From: Arbacia lixula
Lineage: Eukaryota; Echinodermata; Echinoidea; Arbacioida; Arbaciidae
Reading direction: 5' to 3'
Assembly (NCBI GenBank): GCA_963669155.1
Contig: OZ022576.1
Coordinates: 23,643,756-23,707,755, forward strand
DNA length: 64,000 nucleotides
This document shows positions 12,601-24,833 of this stretch, one piece after another. Position 1 is the stretch's first letter; each line of letters opens with the position of its first letter. The notes beneath the pieces were generated by a model, which did no database searches, had not been told where the DNA came from, and saw only the letters and a program-made list of their open reading frames with translations. Position numbers and translations under genes: made by a program.

Positions 12601-15600
12601 GAGTGATGATTGATACAGTGTATTATCGCACTGTTTTATACATAATACTGAAAGCCCTTCTTCTATTTTCTTCACGAAACTCAGATTCCTAAACTGGGCG
12701 ATCTAGACTGCAACACAGCGGAGCACTTCTCCTCGGCCGAATGTCAGCTGGCGAAGAACATCACGATCCCGTCCAACTTCACCGAAGAAGACGGCCAGGT
12801 GTTCGAGCAATGCGTCAAGTACAACATGACCTCGGCAGAGCTGTGGTCGCGCATGAACTCGTCCAGCGGCAACCAGGGAGCGGACCAGAGTACGGTCGTC
12901 CCGTGCGATGACGGATGGGCCTACGACCGCAGCCAGTACAAGTCCTCTACTGTCATGGATGTGAGTTTTTCTCACTGTAATTGCCATGGTTACGCTAGTT
13001 GAGGTTGGGGCAAGTGCTTTGATTAAAATACTGTAACTATATTTTGGAGAAGACATTCACGGTGATCGTGATGATTTTGAATAGCCTCTAGACTAGGTAT
13101 ATCAACGTTCCAATGTTTGTGTGTATATGTGGACGTTTGAGATCTCTCCCCCCCCCACACACACACACACACATACGCACACACACACACGCACAATCAC
13201 ATATAAACATTATACTATGTACACTTTGTGCATGTCATGAGTCCCGATGTAAAGAGATCAAACGACATCAAACCTGCGCTGTTTAGTAGCTACTGAGTAA
13301 AATAATATATAAGTGTGTGGAAATGAACCGGACAAAAATACACATAAAGTGAACGTACCAATGTTACTCGTAACCCCAGAATAATGAAAAGGACTGAAGA
13401 TTTATTTTTTGTGTCATTAGCACAACTTGGTGTGCGGGAAGGAGGACCTCAAGCAGATCTCCCAGTCCGTTTTCTACGGCGGCTACCTCGCCGGCTCCAT
13501 CATCAACGGATCGCTCGCTGACGTGTAAGACGCTCTATAATCAGTGCTTGTATTCACCTAGCCTAGGTATTATGCTGCGAGGTGCATGAACACAAGCCAG
13601 TCTGTCAACAACTATGTCTGGTAACACAGACTATGCAACAATCCCATCCTTGCTCCTCAGAGGAGCTATGACGTCATTAGGGCGTAGTCTGTGTTACCAG
13701 ACATAGTGGTTGATAGACTGGGTTGTGTCCATGCACCTCACAGCCTAGTACCTGAGAGGGGAAGGAGGAGGATGGGATTGAGACATTGTCTTTGTTACCA
13801 GGCCTAGTTGTTAAAAGACTGGGTTGTGTCCATGCACCTCACAACCTAGTACCTAGGCTAGAATAAACCCTTTGTGTGCCAGATGAACTGCTTCGCTATG
13901 CGCGTTGTGTGTATTAATTGCGCTGCCACTGCCACTGCAGACCGCTTGACGCCAGTGATTTGCCACCGGCATTAAGGAAGATACGGGCTACTTGTAACAC
14001 TGTAACACTTGTAACACGCACCTTGTATGTGCCATAATTGTACCCCCTACCCCCCCCCCCCCACACACACACACACACACATAATTCCCATAGAGTACCG
14101 TAGTGTGGCGTCATTTGAGCATTATTGTCAAGACAACTGGTTCTAAAAAAACGCAGGTAGAGCGAGCAGCGGTGATCACAGCGGGGACTGTAATTGGAAT
14201 GCCCCACACTAGCCCGATAGACAATAGCGGACAGTTAAACCTCTCACTGGAGTGAATTTGATTAGAGCCAATTGTCTTGACAACATGCTCATATGACGAC
14301 ACCACTTCGGTACTTTATAGTACATCATTCGTCTGGCCTACATGGCTACTCCATACAACCGATATCTACACTGCTCTAATAAAAATAGACCATCATCTAC
14401 TTTATGTAAGGCTACTCCGAAAAGCCGCGAAGAGCAGCCCAGAGGCCCCCAGAGGCAGCCAAGAGTTCGTGATCGTTAAAGGTATCGTGAGGTATCGTCG
14501 CGAGGAGGCCGCCAAGAGATGTTAAAGTTTTACGCGAAATTCTTCTAAAATACTTATTCCGTTCACCGATCACCCGGTTTAACAGTCTCGCAAAGGTCTA
14601 CCGTGTGCCTCTGGTGTCTCCTGGTGTCTCCTGCTACTCTTGACAGCTTCTTTTTGCTACTCTTGTCTGCTCTTAAATATCGTCGCTCTTGACTGCTTCT
14701 TGACATGCCTCTTGGCGACTTTTAGTAGGACCGGTATGTAATCTTTCTATCAGGCATAGACACGTGTGAAGTGACGACATCATCTTGAGGGGGCTGAATA
14801 TTGTAGCTCCATTAGAAGTTCATTTAGTTATCATTACCATCATATTGCAGTGATAGGTCTATACATACAGCTTGCATGTGTTTACTAGATGTTCGTCTGA
14901 TATGAATTGCCTTTATGACACTAATTGTGACCCTCAAATCACCTTTATTTCCCTCTCGCACTTCCCAATGACAAATTCTCTTCACTTCTTTCTCTTTGTC
15001 TTTTTTTCCAAATAAATAAATTGTACGAGTATTTTGTACACAATACATGAGTTTTATAACATGGAAACTAGACGAAATGGGAGAAGATCAACTGACAATA
15101 AACCGAAAGTATATAGGGCTGCTTTTCTTTATTTACTTATATTATGATAATAACCAGTTCATTTGCTTTGTCACACGTATCGGTGCATATATAGAAAGCT
15201 GCCATGGTCTAAACGAAGATGAAAGGAAATAATGAATTAATGTTTTAATCCCCCACTCCTGCCTTACCCCCGCCCTACCCTTACTGCACCCCAGTATCGG
15301 CCGGTGGTGGGTTCTAATGGCGTGCATGATCATCAGGGTGATCGCGGGCGTGGGTATCGCCTTCGCGCCCAACTGGTGGGTCTTTACCGTCTTGAGGTTC
15401 TTCCAGGGCTACGCAGCCATCTCCATCTACATCCTCTCCTTCGTCATAGGTAAGCCTTTCAAGTGAAACCGTCAATCATCACCGTATTATGCCATCCGAG
15501 GTGAGCACACCAAGTGAAAATACCAAATATCATCATAATGTTTCATCTTCGGGAAGCGCGCGAAATGAAAGTGTCAAATGTCATTGTCGTGTTTAATCTT

Positions 15601-18600
15601 AGGTAAGCACACGAAATGAAAGTGTCAAATATTATTGTAGTGTTTCATCTTAGGAATGCACGCGAGTTTAAAGTGTTAAATATCACCGTATTGTTTTATC
15701 TCAAGGAGGCACTCGAAGTAAAAGTGTAATATTAGGTGAATGTTAGGTAAGCATGCGAAGTACAAGTGTTGAACATCATCATGTTGTGTTGTCTTAGGGA
15801 AGCGAGCGAAGTGACACTGTCAATCAACATCCCATTGGCTAGTTTTAGGCAACACACGAAGTGAAAGTGTCAAACATTCTCATATTGCGTCATGTTAGGT
15901 AAGCACGCGATGGGAATGTGTTAAACACCATAATTTGGTCGTCGCATAGTATATATACAAAAAACAGTTTGAGGAAAATCCGACAACTAATGGGACACTT
16001 GTTAAAACGAAATTAAAACGAAAAACGCATACATCTGCTGCCGAGGTTCAAGTCCCCAAATAACACTTGCTTCCTTCATCAATGAACTTCCTCTACATTG
16101 CTGCTCTCCATTCAGGAGAGCAAATGGGTAGCTGGTAGAAGATGGATGAGTATGTGAATTATATTTACCAAGCGCCAATATCGTGGCAGTGTGCAAGGCA
16201 TCCCTCCCAGGGAGTGGAGATGGTGCACATATTTGTGTGCATGATACGTTCTTGTTTCATGCGACCAGGGCTTTGATTGTTACCATCATTTTCAATTAAG
16301 TCTATGGACTCTATTCGAAAAAAACGATAAAACGATCACCAGCACCCTACGCGGCATCATATAGGTAAACCCATATAGACCTACAGTTAACATACCTTTT
16401 GAGCAGTGCAACTATTTCCCAGTACAATTTTCCGAAGATGTTGGATGTAACAAGTTAAAACCTCTCAATATTCTTTACTTGAATGTAATTAATAATTGAT
16501 ATTTGGAGTAATAATGTTTCCATTTGTTTGAAACTACTACAAAATAACAATTAAAAACAAATGTATTTCTTTGCAGCAACGGAATTTGTTGGTCCTTCAA
16601 AACGAAATATCACAGGGATTGTGTTTGTGATTCCCTTTGCCACTGGCTACATGGTTCTGGCTCTTATGGCTTACTTCATTCCTTACTGGAGGACACTCGA
16701 ACTCATCGCCACCATCCCCGCTGTGCTTTACATCGGCCTCGTATGGTAAGCTAGCTTAGCTTTCTAAACCAAACTCTTCAATGAAGGGTTTGGCTGCACT
16801 GGACTAATCATTCTCAATTTTCTCTCCAGCTGGTTGACTGAAAAGAAAAGGGAATGATGATAGAGTGCCTTCTTGTAGCATTTCATACACTATATTTCAG
16901 TTTGTCTCAGCTGAGATAGTTGATATTATGAAAACTGACTTCAAATTAATCACTTCGACAGTAGGCAAATCTCAGTTATGGCCTCGTAGGCGACTTAAAA
17001 AACTTAAGGTCGTTTTATGTTATAATTGGACATGCCAGATGTCCAGTAATCTTGGTAATTGAGAAAATGACGCTCAACAAGCTCAGTTTAACTTGGATTA
17101 ACACTCGACCCTTGGGTTAAACATTTCAAAAAGTACATCTGTAACTAATCTATGTATGTGTGCGCATGCGTATATATGCTTATCTATTTGCGTAGATATA
17201 GTTGTTGTGATATAATGATTTGACAAGCTTCATAAACGATTTGAATATATTGTTTATTGAGTGGAAAGGATATCAAAATAAATAAAACCATCTGATATCC
17301 TAATTGTATTACATCCAATTGCCGGTTTTCTAGTTTCCTCCCCGAGTCGGTGCGCTGGCAGATATCAACCCACAAATTCGACCGCGCAGAAGAGACGTTG
17401 GTGAAAATCGCAGAAACGAATGAAAAACATCTTTCAACGCCCGTTTTCAGTAGCGAGTACAAAAAGGCCCAGGTAAGTTTAGGCAATCTTTTATTTATTC
17501 CTGCATAATTGATGAGTCAAGTGTTGAGTCCCAAGTGTCAACATGGACAAGCGGTAGGGTGGGGGCGGTGGAAAGAAAGAAAGAGAGAAAAGATAGGAGC
17601 CTTAGCTGTAATGGGTATGGGTATGGGCCGATCCCATAAATAGGGTTTGCATTCTGCAATTCATAAACTCATAGAAGGGAAAGAGTGGGGCATGATATAG
17701 ATTTTAAAGGAAAGGGCAAGAAAAACAAAACTGGGGGAAATTATTTAAAAAGTGTTTTTAAATACAATGTATTCCATATCGATTGTTCCAGTTTCGAATC
17801 ATAATACGAGCGTATGATCATGTGCAGTCAAATCACAACCACAAGAAACATATGTTCTGTATGTTCTGCCTATTCATCGGATTAAGGTATGAAATATCTC
17901 CTTTCGAATGTGATTATTATCCTCATAGGTTTAGAATTTTCATTTGCGGGATGTGTTTCTTCGCGGAGAAAATTAGTCTATTATCCAGTTATACTCTTGA
18001 ATCTAATACTAAGATACATTGTCATGACTATTATAAAACAAACCAACCTTTCTTTTTTTTCGCTCTCTCATTTGGTATTATTTCATGTTTCTGACAGGAA
18101 GCAGCGGAAGAGAACGAACGCCGCCCGACGGCTATCGATCTGTTCCGAACGCCCCGAATGCGACTTCGATCCATCAATCTTATTTTCAACTGGTGCGTAT
18201 TTCATTTGTAGAAGTGGTTAGCTTTGAATATGTTCCAGGTCGAAGTTGTAAGCTGTAAACTACGCCTACAGACTTCTTAAATGTGTCCTGTACTGTATCT
18301 AAAGCCCCTGTCCCACTATTCCGTGCAGGCGTTGCGTATGACTTGCGAGGAACAATTTTTGCCACACACAGGTCCCTGCAGATGGCCAGCACGTGACAGT
18401 ACCTAGCACGTATTTCGCCCGTAGTTGCCCGGAGGAGCGCACGCAAGTCCGATTTACCCGCAGCAAGGTTTGAGCATGTTCAAAACTTGTTCCGGGTGAG
18501 TCGCGGGGGATTGGTCGCAGAGGTCCACGCATAACACCAGTAGAAGACCCGTAGCGAGTCATCTCCGGGTATTCTACTCGCATAATATGGATGTTTTACC

Positions 18601-21600
18601 GGCAGGGAACGGTGTCGATACTGCCAACATCCGTGTAGCTGGCCATTTCTGCGTGTGTGGGTCGAAGTATATACGAGCAAAATTACGTGTATTTATAGGC
18701 TCAGTTACTACCTTTCTGCTGGTTAGTTGAGGGTCGGCTGCCGCCAACATGATGACGTTCTGAGAGGCTCGCACTTGCAGGCAACTCTCACGCATGTAAC
18801 ACGCAGTTGTGACGCAGGTAACTCGCAACGCTCGTATGTCGCCCGTAACTAACACGGATCAGTTTCGAAGCTCTCACGCGCCACCAACGCGCCTGACACG
18901 TAGATCATACGGAATATACGCAAGTAGAACGTAATTAGCACGCGCCCAGCAGGTAAGAAGCACGCAAAACTTGTCAAAATTCTTGTCAGCCCGCAGAAAT
19001 TACCCTGCGTGCTGGAAAAGTGTTCCACGAAACGCTTGCACGGAATAACGGTTTGCATCATTGTGAACAATGTGCCCGTTGACCGTTCTATGTAGGGAGG
19101 TGTTAGGAAGGAGTAGAAACTCGAGCATAATACATTCAAACATCTGTATGGGTTCTAAAGCGTGCTCATGAATGTCAAAAGAATTCCATAATCATGACAA
19201 TGCTGATGTCCCATGTGCCGAGCCGACATTTAGCTGATTTCTTTAATTTCCCATTTGTCTGTAGACGTTTTGTTTTTGACAAATTCGTTTGCAAACTATA
19301 ATAAGTTAACGGCAGATAATGACAGATCCTAATACTCTGCTTTTGTTTCGAAAAGTATTGAGGAATCATTAAAAATCGGACATATAGGCCTAAGCTATTT
19401 GTATTACTTACAAAATTGACCAATTTCTTCACTTTCCGACATCTTGTGCATTTGGGGGATTCAACCACTCTCAAAATGATATATTAAGCTGTGTATTATC
19501 ATTAACGGCGTTTGTGTATGTTTGCGTGAAGCAGAGATATTTTACTTGAAAAACTTGTTTATTTGTGTTTGCTGATACCTGATACCTGCTCATGGAAGTA
19601 TTAATTCCATTAACAGAATGGGACAAGCGAAATAAGACAGTTCATTTCTTTTGTTCTCTCTGAGAAGCCGTTGCCACACAATCATGTTCATAATTGTTCA
19701 AACACCTGAACAGAACCTGTTGAGAACACCATAACTTTTCAGCGGCTTGGCACATGGGTTCAAAGAAAGAAAGTTGCTTCATATCCTTCCATAACACATC
19801 CATGGTTCTATCCATTAACAGTAGCAGATAAGCACGTGTTCAACCTACTTTAACCAATTGTGTGCCATACGAGCTGTTTCTCTTTGGGTTTGGTGTGTAA
19901 AACATGTGCAATGACGCTACCCCACAGGATGGTGAACGCGATGGTGTACCACGGACTGTCTCTGAATACTTCCAACCTCGGGGTGGACGACTATGTCGCC
20001 TTCGCCGTGTCTGGCGGCGTGGAGATCCCTGCTTATCTGATTTCCGTCGTGATCATCGAGTTGATTGGCCGGCGGCTTAGTCTGATGGGCTGCCTACTGC
20101 TCGGTGGGGTCGCCTGTCTCTGCACTACTGCCCTTCGTGAGTTTATATACAGCGTTGACAACATGTGGCGATATACCGCCCTCGCTCGTTCGACCACTGT
20201 CAAAATCGTGTTTCAACTTCTTCCATAGTGCCAATGTAACATAGTAGTTTGAGTCAACCAGCATCGACACTTTTCGGACTTGTTTGCTGATCTGCCGTCT
20301 ATTGCTGTGCGGTCAGCTGGTACCCCCTTGACCTTCCTTCTTTACCCTATGACAATTACAATAGCACATTTATTCATATCATAAAATGAGCTCATGAAGA
20401 CATCAATGAGTTTTCCTCCAAAACATTATAACTGCATTGAGTTGGCACACATTTTAGAGCATTTCAAGCTCTTAACTCTCTTAGTACCAGAAAATACTAT
20501 GGAACTAAGCGGATTTAGGGTTAAGATACATTCTTGGACATCTATGTGCAGACCATGTTTGATGGGATATATTTCTGCTCATATTTTGCCTAGGAAGTGA
20601 AGCTTTTGGAGCAGTATAAATAATTATTGGCCAGACTTTTATCAATATAGGCTGACGTACTCTGCTCTGCTGAAACCATGAAGATTATTCATCCAAGTTA
20701 CTCTATCCCACCTGTGTCTTGAAATTACATGTAATACGATATGTGATTTGCTTTCCTCGCAGCGTATGGCGTTGCCCTGACTACCGTAGCCATGATCGGA
20801 AAGTTCGGCATCTCTGCCTCCTTCGCTATCCTGTATCTGTACACGGTCGAACTCTACCCGACATCCATCAGGTAAGAGTGGAAGCATGGCCATAATGGAA
20901 AGGGGATCGAGAATGTTCTTATTCTTATTTCTTATTGATAACGGGTTTTTTTTTCGGGCGCCGTATGGTATTATTATACTGTTCTGTCACTGGCCCTGCG
21001 CTCAGCTGACGCCGTCACATGTATTTGTGTCTTCATTTTCCACTGATCATGCTGATGGATTAACCGTATCGGCTATAGGTTTGGTTTTTTTTTCAAAAAG
21101 GAGTCCAAGTGCTTCTAACTTTCTACATGAAGATAATATCTCACTTATTCAGTCTCAGTGAATGAAACACTGTGACATAATAGTAATGTCATAAGCAACC
21201 TAGTTTATGAAACAAAATGTCTTTATCCTCATCATGCTCATTACCGACTTTATAGACTGAGGCCCCGTAACATAAAGGTTTGCGAGCAATTGCAAATTTA
21301 AAAAACGAATTCTGATTGGTCTTTTTAACAAAGAGCACGTGTTACAATTGTGTTGATTGGCCATTGCTATTTTGCGATTGATTGCAAATCTTTATGTTTC
21401 GGGGCCCGGGATGGTATTTTGAAAGAGACTTCAGTTCAAACTGTCTTAGCGAAATCACTTGTTATTCTGAAACTCGAGTAAAGCCTAAAATTACGCCAAA
21501 GGCAAAACTTACTGCTAGTTTTCAGAATACCACCCCTGGGGCCCGTGGCTCTTAAGCAGGCATGGGAAGAAAACGCTGGCAGACCCAGTGGAAAACGTTG

Positions 21601-22355
21601 CGAGTACTCCATAATACTCCAATGACCATCAATTGCATTTCTAAGGGATGGGGCACCCCAGACGTCCCCAAATCAAAACAAGTATGTAGCATTTCAATGA
21701 TGATGACGATATTAGATGTTGTGGGAGGAGGAAGTACTTCATGAAGCTCGTGGTTATGACAGCGTTGATGATGACGAAAATGGTGATGGTAATGATCGAT
21801 TATCAGAAGCTTGTATGCAAACATACCATACATTCAACCATCTATTCCATGTCACCGCGTATCTAACCATTCCTCCAAAATAGGACCGCTGCCATGGGAA
21901 CGTGCTCGATGTTTTCTCGCATCGCCGGCATCGTCGCCCCTCTCATTCTCACCCTGTCAAAGATCTGGGAGCCCCTGCCCCTGGTCATCTACGGCAGCGT
22001 GTCCGTGATCGCCGGCCTTCTCACCCTCTTGCTCCCCGAGACTAAGGGCAGGAAGATGCCTGAGACCATGGAGGAAGGAGAGAACTTCGGCAGGTGAGCC
22101 GCTCGTGTTCAGGTTGTTTTTTGTTAAGTCGTGGATTCATATTCATGCAGCTTGCCATCTGGGTTGCTACACCACGTAAACAGATTTGACAGACGGGTAT
22201 ATAATCTCACCCATCTGCGTCGTAGCTGTAACTTCAATTCAACTGTGCCAATCTTTATCCAGAATTTGTTTCACTATTAATATGTATACGAAGTCAAGAG
22301 ATTTCCTTGTTTGAATAATAGATTGTGTAAAAGGAGAGAGAGGGAGAGGGGGGAG

Positions 22356-22397
<42 letters not shown>

Positions 22398-23749
22398 GAT
22401 GCCGGGGGGTTGACAATGGACAGATAAACGAAGAGAAAATGGTATGAAGCTAATGGAATGGTGATGGCGGTGATGGTGATAATGATTAGCAAAGATGGTG
22501 GTGATTATGCATGCTCATAATGGTGATGATGATGGCAAAGATGGTGGTGATTATGCATGCTCATAATGGAGATGATGATGGCAAAGATGGTGGTGATTAT
22601 GCATGCTCATAATGGTGATGATGATGGCAAAGATGGTGGTGATTATGCATGCTCATTATGGTGATGATGATGGCAAAGATGGTGGTGATTATGCATGCTC
22701 ATGATGGTGATGATGATGGCAAAGATGGTGGTGATTATGCATGCTCATAATGGAGATGATGATGTCAAGGATGGTGGTGATTATGCATGCTCATGATGGT
22801 GATGATGATGGCAAAGATGGTGGTGATTATGCATGCTCATGATGGTGATGATGATGGCAAAGATGGTGGTGATTATGCATGCTCATAATGGAGATGAAGA
22901 TGGCAAAGATGGTGGTGATTATGCATGCTCATGATGGTGATGATGATGGCAAAGATGGTGGTGATTATGCATGCTCATGATGGTGATGATGATGGCAAAG
23001 ATGGTGGTGATTATGCATGCTCATAATGGAGATGAAGATGGCAAAGATGGTGGTGATTATGCATGCTCATGATGGTGATGAAGATGGCAAAGATGGTGGT
23101 GATTATGCATGTTCATGATGGTGATGATGATGGCAAAGATGGTGGTGATTATGCATGCTCATAATGGAGATGAAGATGGCAAGGTGGTGGTGATTATGCA
23201 TGCTCATAATGGTGATGATGATGGCAAAGATGGTGGTGATTATGCATGCTCATGATGGTGATGATGATGGCAAAGATGGCGGTGATTATGCATGCTCATA
23301 ATGGAGATGAAGATGGCAAGGATGGTGGTGATAATGCATGCTCATAATGGAGATGATGCTGCCCCTGGTGATGAATTAGATGATGATGGCAATAATTACG
23401 ATCATCATCATTCTGATGATGATGACCACAACGACTATGATGCTGCTGCTCATGATGTTAATACCGCTGCTGGTGATAACCGTGACAGTAACCAACTAGA
23501 ATTCTTGTCTGCAAATTTCTCTTCAGGGATTCTCTCGAGGATGACTTGGAGCCTCTGGACGAAAGCGCGCAGGGCAAGGGTGGTGTGTACGTACTCAAAC
23601 CAGGCACACACGTCATCGGAGGCAAAGGGCAGGAAAGCAAGGACGTCACCGACGTCAAGTTCGTCTACGACAACCCAACGTATCTCCCAGAGAAGAAGGG
23701 CGGGATAGATAGCGGGACTCAGACCACGGCCACGGGAGTCGATGAGTAA
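6698..23749 (+). CDS. SLC22-family organic cation/carnitine-type transporter, 11 coding exons
   Basis: Predicted 615-residue, 12-helix plasma-membrane transporter of the major facilitator superfamily. CDS exons: 6698-6856, 12685-12960, 13421-13524, 15295-15449, 16577-16745, 17334-17472, 18098-18192, 19928-20136, 20763-20871, 21884-22093, 23527-23749; all have AG/GT borders and the phases join without a stop. The N-terminus has the SLC22 pattern LDDILKEIGEFGAYQKR before helix 1. The large loop (about 50-150) has six cysteines (52, 62, 73, 96, 127, 150) and four N-glycosylation sequons (N78, N84, N100, N111). Family motifs seen: GSLADVIGRWW (about 175-185), EFVGPSKRNITG after exon 5 begins, LPESVRW (290-296), ELIGRRLS (410-417), ELYPTSIR (465-472), LPETKGRKMPET (522-533). 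The start at 6698 is chosen for family fit and the ACCACCATGG context; an in-frame upstream Met lies at 6545. Family known: sodium-dependent or facilitative transport of organic cations, carnitine or anions. The exact substrate cannot be read from sequence. Confidence 0.93.
7740..7881. repeat. Tandem duplication, unit 74 bp
   Basis: AATGACAACAAGTACGTAAA at 7740 recurs at 7814 with few changes, running through GTGAAAATAGGTTATACAA. Confidence 0.9.
9415..9495. repeat. (ATTACT)n microsatellite
   Basis: About ten hexamer units, bordered on both sides by TTACTAGTGTTA. Confidence 0.97.
10321..10496. mobile_element. MITE, 176 bp, arms about 45 bp
   Basis: CAATAGTACCATTCTCATTG at the left is matched in reverse by CAATGAGAATGGCACTATTG at the right. 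Arms continue through GAGAAGTTAGAAAAA. No coding content. Confidence 0.85.
10600..10905 (+). pseudogene. LINE apurinic-type endonuclease fragment
   Basis: In SLC22 intron 1. Reads YEEITQILYENVIHVLALNE then TRLD...IKRKDRDRNGGVAI, matching the LALNETRLD...RxDRxxxGGGVAIY pattern of LINE endonucleases. A frameshift at 10785-10790 leads to ESVQFDLVSHDSLLNLEALS. It ends where a foldback-type repeat begins (10948). Confidence 0.75.
10948..11150. repeat. Solo arm of a foldback family
   Basis: About 200 bp (GTGACAGAATCCTAAAATTA ... AGTTATGCTATTTTGCTAAA) closely matches each arm of the inverted pair at 37880-38600. Confidence 0.85.
13135..13200. repeat. (CA)n microsatellite after a C run
   Basis: In SLC22 intron 2; a similar C/CA tract is at 14049-14082 in intron 3. 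Confidence 0.95.
13560..13862. mobile_element. Foldback repeat with three related arms
   Basis: Arm 13560-13634 (GCCTAGGTAT...CTGGTAACACAGACTATG) is inverted at 13683-13753, and a third arm in the latter's orientation is at 13785-13862. Lies in SLC22 intron 3. Confidence 0.85.
14107..14300. mobile_element. MITE, arms about 40 bp
   Basis: GGCGTCATTTGAGCATTATT and the following TGTCAAGACAACTGG at the left are inverted at 14261-14300. A related left half (GACGTCATTTGAGCATTACC...) is at 30683-30786. Confidence 0.8.
14400..14730. repeat. Degenerate repeat-like GC-richer stretch
   Basis: Repeated short motifs (CTCTTGACTGCTTCTTG, TCTCCTGGTGTCTCCTG) and a partly inverted GAAGAGCAGCC suggest an old transposon. 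No protein match recognised. Confidence 0.35.
15450..15935 (+). repeat. 51-bp minisatellite derived from the SLC22 exon 4 splice donor
   Basis: About ten units. The first begins at the real donor (CATAG/GTAAGCC at 15449/15450); later units begin near 15501, 15552, 15603, 15654, 15705, 15747, 15798, 15849 and 15899. Unit pattern: GTAAGCACACGAAGTGAAAG then TGTCAAATATCATCxTATTG and TTTCATCTTAG. Several units retain TTAG/GTAAGC, a perfect-looking decoy donor. Confidence 0.92.
16746..18097. other. SLC22 introns 5 and 6 around exon 17334-17472
   Basis: Apart from exon 6 I see no repeat family, RNA gene or extra exon in these introns. Confidence 0.6.
18300..19093. repeat. Unclassified GC-richer repeat in SLC22 intron 7
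   Basis: Begins GCCCCTGTCCCACTATTCC and is full of degenerate ACGCAAGT/ACTTGCG-like words, unlike flanking DNA. Looks like an old DNA-transposon body, but no matching opposite terminus is visible. Confidence 0.4.
19094..19486. repeat. Interspersed repeat copy A
   Basis: About 390 bp in direct orientation with 43090-43490 (shared GCATAATACATTCAAACATC, TTTCGAAAAGTA, AAATTGACCAATTTCTTCAC). Non-coding. Confidence 0.92.
21261..21406. mobile_element. MITE, arms about 36 bp
   Basis: GGCCCCGTAACATAAAGGTT is inverted at 21387-21406 as ATCTTTATGTTTCGGGGCC. In SLC22 intron 9. Confidence 0.85.
21401..21544. mobile_element. Second, abutting MITE
   Basis: GGGGCCCGGGATGGTATTTT at the left and CAGAATACCACCCCTGGGGC at the right are inverted. 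It shares the GGGGCC boundary with the preceding MITE. Confidence 0.75.
22460..23350. repeat. 46-bp minisatellite, about 19 units
   Basis: Unit: GATGATGGCAAAGATGGTGG then TGATTATGCATGCTCATAAT and GG(T/A)GAT. In SLC22 intron 10, starting about 370 bp after exon 10 and ending about 180 bp before the last exon. A 40-bp GA microsatellite precedes it (22355-22395). Confidence 0.96.
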
Positions 23750-24092
23750 CAATGCAATCCTCCTTGTTCTCCGTTAGCAGTCTGTGATGAGCAGGTTCAA
23801 AACCAACGCTTCATTGTAAAGACCACTGAGAAGATCAAATCTTTAAAACGAGTCTGAAGACACAAGTTATAATTAATGATATAATATATTATTTCTAGAC
23901 TGCAATGTATTTTGACATTTGACATTCCTCAAACAATATTCCTTTTAACAATGATTCTCTATTGGTTGTGATTATGATTACGTAATCATCACCACGATGA
24001 TACCTGCACTGAATTAGAGCATGTGTAACGATCGAAATTGGACCTTTGCAATCTGCACTGTTTTGTGTAGGCCTATACATGGTATCAACTCT

Positions 24093-24833
24093 ACCGTGTG
24101 TCTCAAAAAACTATACACTTTTAAAATGGCTGCCGAATAAAGGAAAAACTTGATTCTGGGGAGAATGATTTACATGTGTGGATAGCTATTGTCTCAACTT
24201 TCATCTGACACCAAAACATTTAAAAATAATTCTTGCTTGAATATGCACTGCTCACTGTTGTAAAGGGTATGAAAATTAGGTTGCGCAGGAATTAACCTTT
24301 CAATTTTGCAAGAGGTAAGTCCGTTGGAGATTAAAAAAAGAACTGCATATTCAACTATGGGTTGTCAAAAAAAAACGATTGACAAAGATGCCGGCAAATC
24401 ATTCTTTAGGTCAATGGATAACCTGAAGAATAGGCAGCCAGTAGCTGAGACATTCCTTTTCTTTAAAAAAAATGTATTTGAATAATGAATTTACATAATC
24501 CCAATTAACCTAAAGACTAACTTTCCGGCATCTTTGACATTCTTTTTTTTCGACAACCCATAATTGAATATTCAATTAAATTTCTAAGCTCCAACCGGAC
24601 TCACCTCGCAAAATTGGAAGCTTAATTCCTGCGCAGCCTAATTTTTATATAATTGACAAAAGTGAATAATGCTCATCCAATCATGAATTATTTTCAGAGG
24701 TTTTCGTGTCATATAAAAGTTGAGTCCATAAGCTATCCATACATATAATCTCCCCCCCCCCCCCCCCCCAGAATCGTATATTTTTTATTTGGCCGCCATT
24801 TCAAAAGTGTATAGGTTTTTTTAGACACACGGT
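24093..24833. mobile_element. Large foldback element, arms about 320 bp
   Basis: Left arm 24093-24413 is inverted at 24506-24833 (ACCGTGTGTCT...TATACACTTTT at both tips; GGGTTGTC, GATGCCGG and CTGCGCAGGAATTAA inside both), with about 90 bp between. Small indels and a C run (24752-24770) separate the arms. No ORF. Confidence 0.93.

Larger units (their letters stand above)
6857..12684. other. SLC22 intron 1
   Basis: A 5.8-kb first intron, common in this family because the N-terminal helix is split from the extracellular loop. Holds a degenerate CCCTAACC-rich stretch (7490-7660), a 74-bp tandem duplication, an ATTACT microsatellite, a MITE, a LINE fragment and a foldback copy. No further exon is needed, since exon 1 and the exon at 12685 join in phase 0. 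Confidence 0.75.

Noticed and set aside
16040-16065. B-box-like GGTTCAAGTCCCC suggesting a tRNA
   Set aside because: No A-box, anticodon stem or acceptor pairing around it.
22460-23350. CRISPR-like regular repeats
   Set aside because: Units are contiguous tandem repeats without unique spacers, in an animal intron.
23292-23708. 138-codon open frame rich in His/Asp
   Set aside because: It runs from the 46-bp minisatellite across the acceptor of the last SLC22 exon in the wrong frame.
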